A DNA stretch of 64,000 bases from JAFLTL01 sp964389525 (GCA_964389525.1 CAYMEX010000009.1:1-64000), one strand, 5' to 3'. Counted from the first letter of the stretch, positions 18,210-26,831 are shown. A program made the numbers and translations. Notes: generated from the sequence alone by a model not told the origin.

Positions 18210-20645
18210 TCACTCGTCGACGTCGCGCACGCAACGTATCGAACCGCCTATCGAACGGCGAGTGTACTGGTAGCCGGTCTCAAACGGATACATGAACGAT
18301 GGAGTGTGCATATGGAAAGCATTTGTACGTCCGCCGCCTGCCCCGGTTGTTGTATGGTAGTTTCCACAAAGTCCACACTGATTAAACTGGCCGTTGACAA
18401 GCCTTACACCACACGACGGGAAGAACACCGTAATATTGTCCGCACCACTCAGACCCTTATTCTTATACACCTGTGTCATACACATTCTGTAGCCTCGTGC
18501 CGCAATATTCGTGCTCTGATTATCGATCGTGTTCATGTTAGGATAAGCAGTATTGCTACCGTCATTCTTATTCACACCGTCGATCGTAAACGAGAGCCAC
18601 ATATCGGCGGGAGGAACCATCCATCCGGCAGGGCACGGATCGAAAAGCGACTTCTCCTTGGCGCCGTTATCCGACACCACAGTGCTGGCATTTCCACCTA
18701 CAAGGAAGTGCATCGCAGTAGCAAACGCCGAGCCACCCCACAGATTATCGGCATGCCCCCAATACCAGTCGCCATCTGTACCGGCTATATAATTCGCCTC
18801 TGTGTCACCGGCTCCATTTCCGGTCTGATCTTCTTTAAGCGGACTCAGGAATACTGTCGGATGCTTCAGTATATACTCGATCGTTCCCCTCACGGCAGAG
18901 GTTCTCTGTATCGTAAACAGCTGGCCGTTGTCGGTGTTACCGGTGCCTGTAAATGTGATCTCTGTGTTTGAATTATTGTTAATCTTACCGCAATTAGTTG
19001 AATTATAAGACTGAGCGCCACCAAAATTCCACGAGCTTCCGGACTGCACGTGCCCCCAGCAATTAGGGAACGGATCCTTGCGACCCCACTGATAGACACA
19101 ACCGAAAGTAGAAGCAGGATTAGTTTCACTGCGATTGCGGTTAGGAGCACCGAGGTTACATACCATTACCGAGCGGCCCTTCACCACACGACCCTGAGTA
19201 GTCTTGATGCCACCTGCATCCCAAGCAAATGTGTAGTAGGGCACGGCAGCGGCAAGCTCGGCCGGCTTGTCGTTGTTCACCCATATGTGCCACGACCAGA
19301 CGATTTCGTTGTCCTTGTTATATCCGGCGATCAATGCGTTGCCGTTGACACTGCCCGACTTCACATGTATGCGGTCATACTCGTCGAGATACACAAGTTT
19401 GCCGTCCGTGTTGTTGCCGATCACACTGGGCTGCTGCCATACGATAGCCGCACGAACGATCGTCTTTTTCGGGTCTTTCTTGTTCACATAGTCGCTGTAT
19501 TTCCAGCCGCCGGCAGTCTCGGTGCGGGTGTAGGGGTCAAACATGATCTCGTCGTTGTGAGCCAGCACGAAGCAGTTGGCAGGAGCCGCAAGCACACGGT
19601 CGTCGCGCTTCTCCGATTTAAGAGTCAGCGTGATGTTGTAGTTGTGGTTGCGGCGCACGTTGTAGTCGTTGTAGTCGTTCTCGCCCAGATAGATCGTGTA
19701 GAGGAAGTTCGACCCGTTGGAGCGCGACGATATGAACAGCTGCACATAGAGAGCCTTGTCGGGAGCGTCATTGTTCTTAAACTTCGGATCGTCCTTCTCC
19801 TCTATCACACCGCGGCGGTTGGCCGGCATGTAGAATGTGTACACATCACCCGAGGCAAGCTTCTTGTCGATCGTCACCGAGCGGGTGGCGAAGTCGCCGA
19901 GCGGATAATCCTCCTCTATAGGGGTCTCCTCCATGCGCATCTTCTCAGGCATGTTGTGGATAAGCACACGAGTCACGACAAGATCCTTGGCGGCCTCCTC
20001 CGTCACATACTTGAAGCTGATCTTAGCCATCATGCGCGTCAGGTTGATATCGACCGGCAGAAGATCGGTCTCGCGCCTGATAGTCTCTTTAACGTGGCCC
20101 TCCATGAGTAGGTACTCATCCTCGCCCATCTCTACGTTCTCCTCGGTGAAAGGGTATTCATAAGCCACAAATTTCTCCTCGGTCGTCAGATCCTTGTCAA
20201 CAGCCCAGTTCTCATCGCCCGTGTTGGCAAGCACATACACGCGGCTGTCCTCACCCTCGGCGAGGCGGATATTGATATCCTTGATCACGACAGAGGTGGT
20301 CTCGTAGTAGCGCGGGGCAATGAGCTGATCACCATTGCTGTCGTACTGAAACACCCATATGTCGTGTATTGCCTCCTCGGCGGCCTTCTCAGGGTCGGCG
20401 GCCTCTTCATCATCACCCTCGCCCTCGTCGGCGCGCGAGACGATATCGTTGACCAGAGGCTTGCCGATGATCTCAGGCTTGTCGGTGTGGAGGCGCAGAG
20501 GCACCTCGATCGTTGCAGCGCGGTCGCCAGGCTGCGAGAACGGATCATCGGGATCTGGCACAAATGCGTCGTCGGCGCACGATGCGGCGGCAAGCGTCAG
20601 CATCGCCGCAAATCCAAGATTCAAAAAACTGTCGATCAGTCTCAT
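18210..20645 (-). CDS. Type V fimbrial tip-type subunit, paralogue 5
   Basis: An 811-residue lipoprotein, first of the five in transcription order. The start MRLIDSFLNLGF at 20645 is chosen by alignment with the paralogues. Lipobox LAAASC. The N-terminal half is like the others but has RGVIEEKDDPKFKNNDAP where they have a shorter segment. The C-terminal half is the most diverged: LAHNDEIMFDPYTRTETAGG, VYQWGRKDPFPNCWG, VPPADMWLSFT, FPSCGVRLVNG, CGLCGNYHTTTG, and the end RRSIGGSIRCVRDVDE. Extra cysteines near CGLCG may form a disulfide. It lies 278 bases of repeats downstream of the accessory fimbrillin gene. Confidence 0.85.
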   Translation of the reverse strand: MRLIDSFLNLGFAAMLTLAAASCADDAFVPDPDDPFSQPGDRAATIEVPLRLHTDKPEIIGKPLVNDIVSRADEGEGDDEEAADPEKAAEEAIHDIWVFQYDSNGDQLIAPRYYETTSVVIKDINIRLAEGEDSRVYVLANTGDENWAVDKDLTTEEKFVAYEYPFTEENVEMGEDEYLLMEGHVKETIRRETDLLPVDINLTRMMAKISFKYVTEEAAKDLVVTRVLIHNMPEKMRMEETPIEEDYPLGDFATRSVTIDKKLASGDVYTFYMPANRRGVIEEKDDPKFKNNDAPDKALYVQLFISSRSNGSNFLYTIYLGENDYNDYNVRRNHNYNITLTLKSEKRDDRVLAAPANCFVLAHNDEIMFDPYTRTETAGGWKYSDYVNKKDPKKTIVRAAIVWQQPSVIGNNTDGKLVYLDEYDRIHVKSGSVNGNALIAGYNKDNEIVWSWHIWVNNDKPAELAAAVPYYTFAWDAGGIKTTQGRVVKGRSVMVCNLGAPNRNRSETNPASTFGCVYQWGRKDPFPNCWGHVQSGSSWNFGGAQSYNSTNCGKINNNSNTEITFTGTGNTDNGQLFTIQRTSAVRGTIEYILKHPTVFLSPLKEDQTGNGAGDTEANYIAGTDGDWYWGHADNLWGGSAFATAMHFLVGGNASTVVSDNGAKEKSLFDPCPAGWMVPPADMWLSFTIDGVNKNDGSNTAYPNMNTIDNQSTNIAARGYRMCMTQVYKNKGLSGADNITVFFPSCGVRLVNGQFNQCGLCGNYHTTTGAGGGRTNAFHMHTPSFMYPFETGYQYTRRSIGGSIRCVRDVDE

Positions 20646-20672
20646 ATCTGTTTGTTGTATTTTATCAAGGTT

Positions 20673-20766
20673 GTGGGCGTACTGTCGCACGCCCCTACGT
20701 CGGCCAACACCGATCGCATTTTTTAATACGTCATTGATTTGTAGGGGCGTGCGACAGTACGCCCAC
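20673..20766. mobile_element. MITE-like element with H2 terminal inverted repeats, copy 2
   Basis: A 94-base element (inverted H2 20673-20698, direct H2 20741-20766) nearly identical to 18096-18188, lying at the same place relative to the downstream paralogue. The pair could come from one insertion followed by duplication of the gene plus its spacer. Confidence 0.7.
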
Positions 20767-20801
20767 CGGTCGGTGCCTCCGTTGTCAATTCCACGTTGTA
20801 G

Positions 20802-20866
20802 GGACGCACGGCTCGTGCGTCCTGACGTTTGTCTTTGTCAGCGGACGGGGGTTCAGTCCCGCCCGC
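20802..20866. repeat. H1 and H3 hairpins upstream of paralogue 5
   Basis: H1 variant (GGACGCAC-GGCTC-GTGCGTCC, 20802-20822) and H3 variant (20841-20866). They complete the repeat-filled spacer 20646-20923, which contains no gene. Confidence 0.8.
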
Positions 20867-20923
20867 CGTTACTATCTCGATAACACGTGCCCGCAGGCAC
20901 GCGCATCATTCATTGCTACAGCG

Positions 20924-22021
20924 TCAGCCGATCACGAAGCTCAGATCGGACGGGATCCATGGATCGACGATGATCTTACCGAGCTTGTCGGGATAGAGCG
21001 TGATGAAGATCTGGTAGAGATGACCGCGCTGGAAGCCTTTGAACGAACCGTTCATCAGCTCGGCCATGTCGATCGGATACCAGTCGTAGTCGGCGCCTCC
21101 CTCAAAACGCAGTCCTATCCATACACGGGCATTGCTGTTCGTGTCGTAGGTATAAAGCGTCGCGATAGGCGCGTCCTCCTTCACATCGGTCTTCGACCAG
21201 TCGGTGTCATTGAAGATCACCTCACGGTCATCGACAAGAGTCATCTTGTCGGAGATACCGAGCCACGGAGCCATGACCGAGTCCTGATCGGCAGGGTGCG
21301 TCAGATCCCAGTTGAGATATGGCGACACACTCTCGACACGTATTGCGGCATCAGCCACACGCTTCCCCTCATCCTTCATGACGCGGGCATGAAGGTCGAT
21401 GCGCGCCATAGGCACTATGAGCTCCAGCGCGACGTAGGCGTTGAGAAACTGATCGCCCTCAATCTCCACCGTCTCATCCTTCACCATGAGCATACGGTGG
21501 GTCGTCTTCACGCTCTTGATATAATCCTTTTTGAGCGTCAGAGTCTTCACCAGATCCTCATATTGCTGATGCACAGGTTCGATATCGACCAGAATCGTAT
21601 CACCCTTGTAGGTCTTGGGGTTGCCGAACTCGTCGAGTATCGGAGCGGCCGGATCGACATCGGTGGCGATGAGATCGCGGAACTCCTTAGGCGGATTGGC
21701 CACACAGATGATGTGCTTCTCGCCGCTGCCGACAACCAGGCTGATCTTGCCCTCACGGTCGCCGTCGCCGTTGATCTTCAGCTTGCCGCCAGCCTCATAC
21801 GTACCGTTCTTGTCGTAGATAAGTATCAGGCCGTGAGTGATGTTGAGATCAGAGTGGAGCGTGTCGTCGGCCGACGTCACGCTGCGGGGCAGACGTGTCT
21901 CGATCGTCACCATGACAGGCTCAGACGACGGAGAAACCTCCTCGCCGGACGAACACCCAGTCAGCACCAACGCTGAGATGCCGCAGAGCAGTGCAAGCTT
22001 GTTTTGCAGTTTTCGGAACAT
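20924..22021 (-). CDS. Accessory fimbrillin (FimA/Mfa-type) lipoprotein
   Basis: A 365-residue lipoprotein (LTGC, near residue 22). A beta-rich fimbrillin pattern: VMVTIETRLPRS, HGLILIYDKNGTYE, EKHIICVANPPKEF, ALELIVPMARIDLHARV, and the C-terminal FQRGHLYQIFITLYPDKLG then IIVDPWIPSDLSFVIG, which resembles the donor or terminal strand region of FimA/Mfa1-like pilins. It is third among the core fimbrial genes, 12 bases after the anchor-like gene. It may be a minor subunit linking the stalk to the tip proteins; the exact role (Mfa3/Mfa4- or FimC/D-like) cannot be set from sequence alone. Confidence 0.75.
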   Translation of the reverse strand: MFRKLQNKLALLCGISALVLTGCSSGEEVSPSSEPVMVTIETRLPRSVTSADDTLHSDLNITHGLILIYDKNGTYEAGGKLKINGDGDREGKISLVVGSGEKHIICVANPPKEFRDLIATDVDPAAPILDEFGNPKTYKGDTILVDIEPVHQQYEDLVKTLTLKKDYIKSVKTTHRMLMVKDETVEIEGDQFLNAYVALELIVPMARIDLHARVMKDEGKRVADAAIRVESVSPYLNWDLTHPADQDSVMAPWLGISDKMTLVDDREVIFNDTDWSKTDVKEDAPIATLYTYDTNSNARVWIGLRFEGGADYDWYPIDMAELMNGSFKGFQRGHLYQIFITLYPDKLGKIIVDPWIPSDLSFVIG

Positions 22022-22033
22022 TTCTTGTTGGAT

Positions 22034-22909
22034 TTAGATGTGCGGATAGACAGGTTTGGGCTTCCATCCGGGGAATTTGACTGTGATGGTTGTGCCTGAA
22101 ACGGCAATCTCGATCTCGATCTTCGGATCCTCTGTCGAAAGGTCGATGTCGTTCTCCTCGATGTAATCCTTGAGAGGCACCTCGGCGACAACCTCGCCGG
22201 TCTCAGGATCGATGATCTGTATGACAGCGTCTGTGTCGGGACCGAACGGAGGAACATCGATGACGGTTACGATCTTGCCATCCTCGTCTTCGACAAGCTT
22301 AGGCTCGTAATAGACATACGGCCCCGTCGGATTTCCATCCTTATCGATACCCGAAGGCAGAGGACCGATCTTAACGACATAGTCGGTGCCGCCTTCCTCG
22401 AGAGTCGAGTCGAGAGTGATGTCGATCGTGACATTGGAGTTGTGCACAGGCGGTATTTCGGTCTGCGACAGATCGTCCGAACTGTCAAGATTGACGTCGA
22501 TCTCGCCGATGTAGATCTTGTCGAAATCATCGGGATTGGGCGAGGGGTTAACGACGTGAAGCGTCTCATAACGGTCCTCACCCTCGAAAATACAGTTGTC
22601 GCCCGTATTTCCCCAGATGACGATCTTGTAGTCACCACCGTCGGGAAGACGGAATTTGATGTTGCCAAGACCATCATCAAGATCTTTCTTGTCGATCGTT
22701 CCCTTCAACACAAGATTGCCTTCGCTGTCATATACCAGGTAAGTGATCGACTCCACCTCGTCGGGCAGATATGATCCTTCTTCACCTGCAGGGTATTCAA
22801 ACTTTATCTCGGTGTTCTCGCAGGCACCTACATCAACCTCGGTTATGCACGCCGGGCAGAGCAGGAGCAGAAACGCCGGGACAAAGAGTTTTGTTAATAC
22901 TTTAGACAT
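22034..22909 (-). CDS. FimB/Mfa2-family fimbrial anchor-type subunit
   Basis: A 291-residue lipoprotein (CPACITE). The pattern after the lipobox (ACENTEIKFEY, LPDEVESITYLVYDSEGNLV, GDYKIVIWGNTGDN) is characteristic of FimB/Mfa2 proteins, which anchor type V fimbriae in the outer membrane and limit their length. The tail GTTITVKFPGWKPKPVYPHI echoes the end of the neighbouring Mfa1-like protein (VKKVYPQI pattern). It lies 21 bases after the stalk gene and 12 before the next, so it is co-transcribed with both. Confidence 0.82.
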   Translation of the reverse strand: MSKVLTKLFVPAFLLLLCPACITEVDVGACENTEIKFEYPAGEEGSYLPDEVESITYLVYDSEGNLVLKGTIDKKDLDDGLGNIKFRLPDGGDYKIVIWGNTGDNCIFEGEDRYETLHVVNPSPNPDDFDKIYIGEIDVNLDSSDDLSQTEIPPVHNSNVTIDITLDSTLEEGGTDYVVKIGPLPSGIDKDGNPTGPYVYYEPKLVEDEDGKIVTVIDVPPFGPDTDAVIQIIDPETGEVVAEVPLKDYIEENDIDLSTEDPKIEIEIAVSGTTITVKFPGWKPKPVYPHI

Positions 22910-22930
22910 AAGGCTAAACTGTCAGTGGGT

Positions 22931-24208
22931 TTAGATTTGCGGGTAAACCTTCTTGATCACCCAGGGCTTAACCGATACTGTGAGGTTCACGTTGATGTCG
23001 GCAGGCATGATCTTCTCCGAGAGATACTGGGTAGTGATCTCGAAATTCTCCACTACATACACATTGCCGTTGTAGAACTGGATAGGCTCGGCGAGAGTGT
23101 TGTTCGGATCCTCTACAAAACCGCTGATGTTGAGGTAGCGGATACCGGCGATCTTCGGGTCGATGCCACGCTCGATGTCATACTGGTATACGTCGCGGAG
23201 CTCCATGTCATCAGAGTGCTCCTTCTTCAGATACATCTTCAGGCCCGAGAGCTTCACGATCAGACGCACGCCATAGTGGTCGTCGTTGGGGAACTGGTCA
23301 TACTTGCCGAAGAAAGGATATGCCCATACCTTGCCCTCCTCGGTCGGATAGTAGGCGGTGACGTCTCTCTCGACATTCTGAGCGCCGCCGGTGCCCATGC
23401 CGATGCCCTTCTCGGTCACGCCCCTGATGTCGGTGTTGGCCAGATAGGTGTAGTTGGAGCTGTAGAGCTCGTCAAGAGCGGCCTGCGGGTCGGCATCGTC
23501 ATAGTCGGGGAAAGTCCAGTCCTCGCGGGCGCACACCTGGTTCATGTACGACTGCTTGTAGAAACCTGCGAAGTAGATGCCCTCGACCTTATACGACATG
23601 ATGTTGGGTCCCGGAGTGATCTTGGCGATCTCAAGACGGGCAACCATAGGCTTAAGCTCGAGAGTAGCGGTCATCGAGCCGACGCCGGCCGAACCCTGAA
23701 GCTGCTTCATGTCATAGAGAGCGACATGCGTCATGTTGTCGGCATACTGGTTGCGGAGCTGGAGCTTACGCTCGAAAATGTCGGCCTTGAACTTGATGTT
23801 GTTGTTGTGGAAATCATCGGGGTTGAGCTCGTCATTGGTCGTGTTGGCGATGATAGCCACATTGGTCACGTCGCCGGGGATACCCTCGAATGTCTTGCCC
23901 TCGCGGAGCTCGTCGAGAAGGATTGTGTGTGCGTCTACCACGTCATCCTCGTTCGACACGATCTCGTAGTGGGCACGGATACCGCCGTTAGGGGTCGAGA
24001 ACACAATGTAGCCGTTGTGAAGCTCAGCCGACTCCTTGTCGGTCTTGGCCGTCTCCGTCATGCGCGACTGAGGGCCTACGACATTGTCAAGCTTCACGAA
24101 TACTCGTCCGTCAGTGATGGGAGCGTCCTCCTTGGACTCCTCCGACGAACATGCGCTGAATCCGAAGAGCACGGAACTGAGCGCCAGCATTGAAATAATC
24201 TTTTTCAT
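22931..24208 (-). CDS. Mfa1-like fimbrial major (stalk) subunit
   Basis: A 425-residue lipoprotein precursor (FSACSSEE, Cys20). It has the fimbrillin layout: GRVFVKLDNVVGPQSR near the mature N-terminus, HNGYIVFSTPNGG, VTNVAIIANTTNDEL, ATLELKPMVARLEIAKI, and the C-terminal pair VYVVENFEITTQYLS then NVNLTVSVKPWVIKK. Known for the family: the lipoprotein is exported, cleaved at a basic site at the cell surface and polymerised by donor-strand exchange. It is preceded by a 199-base leader, unusual in an otherwise tight operon, which may allow separate control of the highly produced stalk protein. Confidence 0.85.
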   Translation of the reverse strand: MKKIISMLALSSVLFGFSACSSEESKEDAPITDGRVFVKLDNVVGPQSRMTETAKTDKESAELHNGYIVFSTPNGGIRAHYEIVSNEDDVVDAHTILLDELREGKTFEGIPGDVTNVAIIANTTNDELNPDDFHNNNIKFKADIFERKLQLRNQYADNMTHVALYDMKQLQGSAGVGSMTATLELKPMVARLEIAKITPGPNIMSYKVEGIYFAGFYKQSYMNQVCAREDWTFPDYDDADPQAALDELYSSNYTYLANTDIRGVTEKGIGMGTGGAQNVERDVTAYYPTEEGKVWAYPFFGKYDQFPNDDHYGVRLIVKLSGLKMYLKKEHSDDMELRDVYQYDIERGIDPKIAGIRYLNISGFVEDPNNTLAEPIQFYNGNVYVVENFEITTQYLSEKIMPADINVNLTVSVKPWVIKKVYPQI

Positions 24209-24407
24209 TACTGTGGTCTGGTGAAAGTATTAATTGTTATTTTTTCTGGTTTTACTGTATATCGTCAAGCGGCTCCGGCCCATATCGCGCCGAAACTGCC
24301 TGTTGTTCTTTGAGTAAAGTGATGATTGCTGTGCCGTTGAGGGCTGCAGGAGACGACAGACGCAACTGTCGCATCATACAGCACGCGGCTCCGATAAAAT
24401 GATAAGC
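24209..24407 (-). other. Leader region before the stalk gene
   Basis: A non-coding interval between the DUF3575 gene and the stalk gene. It contains a small perfect hairpin at 24354-24371 (CGACAG-ACGCAA-CTGTCG). No clear TAnnTTTG promoter is seen on the minus strand. It could hold an attenuator or processing site; this is a guess. Confidence 0.35.
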
Positions 24408-25163
24408 TTACTTGAAGCGCCAGGAAAGATTAAGCGCAAACCCCGAAAGCACAAACTTGTTCTTGCTGAACGTCTCACGAAGACAACGGTCGCATGACTC
24501 GTTGAAGACATACTTGTTGATGTCGGTGGCGCGATAACCCGCACGCACGTTGAACTCTATGGCAAGACCCTTCCATATCGGATAAAGATAACCGGCCGAA
24601 AGACCCGCTCCCCAGAAATGACCGGTGTACTTGCGCTCGGTGTCGATGTCGTTATAGTCACCGAACTGACCGTAGATGCCACCGAAAAAGCCGCGGAAAT
24701 GAGCGTCGTTCTTAAACCAGAAACGAGGCTCGATCACATACGACGTGAATCCCTGATGCTTCTCCCCGCCACTATAGTCGTGGTCGCTGTAGGCTGCCGA
24801 CAGTTTTAGCGAATAACGCTTTGCAAAATAAGCCTCGGCGTTGAGCGTCGCCGCCCATGTCGTGTACTTCAGGTCAGGCATGACACCGGCCCACTCGAGC
24901 AGGTTGGTACCCACATTCCATTTAGGGTACTCCACTATGCGCGACGTGGTGTCGGCGGCTATCGTGTCGGAGACAAGTGTGTCGGCCGACATTTTGACTG
25001 CTGACATACGCGTGGTCCTGACGTCCGTCGAACGCAGTTCCACTGACTGTCTGCTGTCATCGGTGAAAATCTCACCGGCCTCTGTTTTTATCGTAGCGAG
25101 AACGATGCAAGCAAAACAAGAGGCAATTTTCATTCTTGACAAGAATGTCGGATTGGTTTGCAT
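24408..25163 (-). CDS. DUF3575-family outer-membrane beta-barrel protein
   Basis: A 251-residue protein with an N-terminal export signal (ASCFACIVLATIKTEAG) and a barrel-like second half: KWNVGTNLLEWAGVMPDLKYT, RYSLKLSAAYSDHDY, EPRFWFKNDAHFRGFFGGIYGQFG, GHFWGAGLSAGYLYPI, and a C-terminal phenylalanine-rich strand ending LNLSWRFK. This is the DUF3575 pattern, which in Bacteroidales typically heads type V fimbrial loci. It is the first gene of this operon. Probable role in fimbrial export or anchoring in the outer membrane; no biochemical function is established that I know of. Confidence 0.82.
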   Translation of the reverse strand: MQTNPTFLSRMKIASCFACIVLATIKTEAGEIFTDDSRQSVELRSTDVRTTRMSAVKMSADTLVSDTIAADTTSRIVEYPKWNVGTNLLEWAGVMPDLKYTTWAATLNAEAYFAKRYSLKLSAAYSDHDYSGGEKHQGFTSYVIEPRFWFKNDAHFRGFFGGIYGQFGDYNDIDTERKYTGHFWGAGLSAGYLYPIWKGLAIEFNVRAGYRATDINKYVFNESCDRCLRETFSKNKFVLSGFALNLSWRFK

Positions 25164-25276
25164 ATTGTTTCAGTTACCTATAAAGCTACCACAATTTCTC
25201 GTGGCATATTTAAATTATTCTCTTGATAAGAGGCTACTATGCCTGTGTTTCCAGGTAGGTAGCACACAACCGTGCG

Positions 25277-25284
25277 CAAATTTA
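25277..25284 (-). promoter_or_regulatory. Candidate -7 box for the fimbrial operon
   Basis: On the minus strand the sequence is TAAATTTG, fitting the Bacteroidetes -7 consensus TAnnTTTG, about 114 bases before the DUF3575 start. No TTTG box at 19-20 bases is seen, so it is weak. Confidence 0.4.
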
Positions 25285-25332
25285 TAACTGATAAAAAATC
25301 TAAAAAAATGCCTTTAACAAACATTTATTATA

Positions 25333-25341
25333 CCCCCCCCC
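25333..25341. other. Nine-base C homopolymer between divergent operons
   Basis: A run of nine C bases in AT-rich sequence between the fimbrial operon and the divergent thioredoxin-like gene. Such runs can slip and change promoter spacing; no direct evidence here. Confidence 0.6.
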
Positions 25342-25461
25342 TGTTAACATTTTTTATGTTTTAAAGACATTTATGTATGATTTTGCACCACAATTGTAGC
25401 ATTCGTAACACATATTTGTGCGGGCCATACCGATTCATTTTTCAGAAGATAAGGATTTATT

Positions 25462-25469
25462 TAACTTTG
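25462..25469 (+). promoter_or_regulatory. Candidate -7 box for the thioredoxin-like gene
   Basis: TAACTTTG fits TAnnTTTG, 24 bases before the ATG at 25493. A T-rich stretch lies about 20 bases upstream, but a clean TTTG is absent. Confidence 0.5.
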
Positions 25470-25492
25470 TGCACATTTCAAAAAGTGCACGT

Positions 25493-26431
25493 ATGAACCA
25501 CTTGAAACACATCTCAGCACTCGCGGTAGCACTCGCCGCACTCGCCTGCAACAGCAGCCGCGACACCACAACGGACACCATACCAAGCACCACCCAACCG
25601 GCACGACAGCTCGAGATACCCGCTGTGCCACCCACAATTGTGGGAGAACAGGCAATAGCAGCATACACCATACAACACTTCTGGGACAACATGGACTTCA
25701 CCGACACCGTGGCCGTAGCCGACACGACGTTCATGGAGACAAACTTCGCCACCTACCTCTCAGCATTCCCATACGCCACCTACGACGACGCAACAAAGGC
25801 AGTCGAGACACTCATGCGCCGCGCCGAAGCCACACCACAGGCCTACCGACAGGTCATGGAAGTAGCCGAACGATTCCTCACAAGCCCCAACTCATCGATG
25901 CGCGACGAAGAAATCTATTACCTCTTTCTACAGGCAATCGACAGCTCGACATATCTCGACGACGCACGACGAGCACGCGTACGCTCGCAGATAGCCGACG
26001 TACTCAAAAACCGCGCCGGCACACCAGCCACCGACTTCGACATCATCGATACAAAAGGACGACACACCACACTCTACAGAGAAGCACGCCCCGAGCAGAT
26101 CAGACTCATCATCTTCTACGACCCCGACTGCAACCACTGCAAAGAGATCATCGACCAGCTACGCGAGCTACCGCAGCTCAACGACGCCATAGCCACAGGC
26201 GGACTCAGAGTCATGGCCATCTACCCCGACGGCGACACAAACCTCTGGAAACGCGTCATCGACGAGATACCCGCCGAATGGTACAACGGATACTCACCCG
26301 ACGGAGCCATAACAGGAAACGAGCTCTACACACTCCCCGCCATGCCCGTCTTCTACGTCCTCGCCCCCGACAACACCGTCCTCCTCAAAGACCCCTCCCT
26401 CCCCCTCCTCGCCGACTGGCTCGCCAACTGA
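25493..26431 (+). CDS. Thioredoxin-like (DUF5106-type) lipoprotein
   Basis: A 312-residue lipoprotein. I start at ATG 25493 (MNHLKHISALAVALAALAC, Cys19) because the upstream in-frame extension overlaps the likely promoter and lacks a signal peptide. The middle resembles DUF5106 (TIQHFWDNMDFTD, VETLMRRAEATPQAY, EEIYYLFLQAIDSS). The C-terminal thioredoxin fold has FYDPDCNHCKEI with a CxxC pair and a cis-proline LPAMPVFYVL. Proteins of this type are envelope thiol oxidoreductases. It is divergent from the fimbrial operon and ends directly at hairpin array R2. Together with the redoxin at 7256-7786 it brackets the fimbrial locus. Confidence 0.85.
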   Translation: MNHLKHISALAVALAALACNSSRDTTTDTIPSTTQPARQLEIPAVPPTIVGEQAIAAYTIQHFWDNMDFTDTVAVADTTFMETNFATYLSAFPYATYDDATKAVETLMRRAEATPQAYRQVMEVAERFLTSPNSSMRDEEIYYLFLQAIDSSTYLDDARRARVRSQIADVLKNRAGTPATDFDIIDTKGRHTTLYREARPEQIRLIIFYDPDCNHCKEIIDQLRELPQLNDAIATGGLRVMAIYPDGDTNLWKRVIDEIPAEWYNGYSPDGAITGNELYTLPAMPVFYVLAPDNTVLLKDPSLPLLADWLAN

Positions 26432-26508
26432 CCACCCCCCCATCCCATATACTAGCTACCATAGCTATCCAAGCTACCACCCCACAAAGCCACCCATAGG
26501 ATGCAAAA

Positions 26509-26598
26509 ATGCCTGAAAGGCATTTCAAAAACATTAGCCGGGTACACCGCCAGGTGTGCCCGGTAAAAAAGCCACCATCAAGCGTGTCTGAAAGACAC
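26509..26598 (+). repeat. Composite hairpin module A, copy 3
   Basis: ATGCCT-GAA-AGGCAT (26509-26523), a CCGGG-type stem, then GTGTCT-GAA-AGACAC (26584-26598), in the same order and spacing as in R1. Confidence 0.85.
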
Positions 26599-26724
26599 CT
26601 TGTAACACGATTCTCTCGCAGCTCCGCAGCTCTTATTTCTACACGCATCCCACCGCGCTCACATCATTCGCACGGTGCTACTCATGCCGCGCCGCGGTAG
26701 CGGCCACCCACCAACACGCCCCCT

Positions 26725-26831
26725 GCCTCCGTCGAAGACGGATAATAATACAAAGCCCCACATCGAGCGCGCAGCGCGACGGTGTGGGGTAAAATCGTCC
26801 TCCCAAAACGCGGCCTCGAAGAGGTCATATA
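26725..26831 (+). repeat. Composite hairpin module B, copy 1
   Basis: CCGTC-GAA-GACGG (26729-26741), the link GATAATAATACAAAG, a CCCCACA..TGTGGGG stem enclosing GCGC-GCA-GCGC (26767-26777), then GTAAAATCGT and CCTC-GAA-GAGG (26814-26824). Other copies lie at 27061-27170 and 29686-29795, and a related stretch in R1 near 7100-7190. Confidence 0.8.

Noticed and set aside
25171..25290. Invertible fimbrial promoter flanked by CAGTTA..TATAAA and TTTATAACTG
   Set aside because: The arms match only with a four-base insertion and are about ten bases; no recombinase gene lies nearby.
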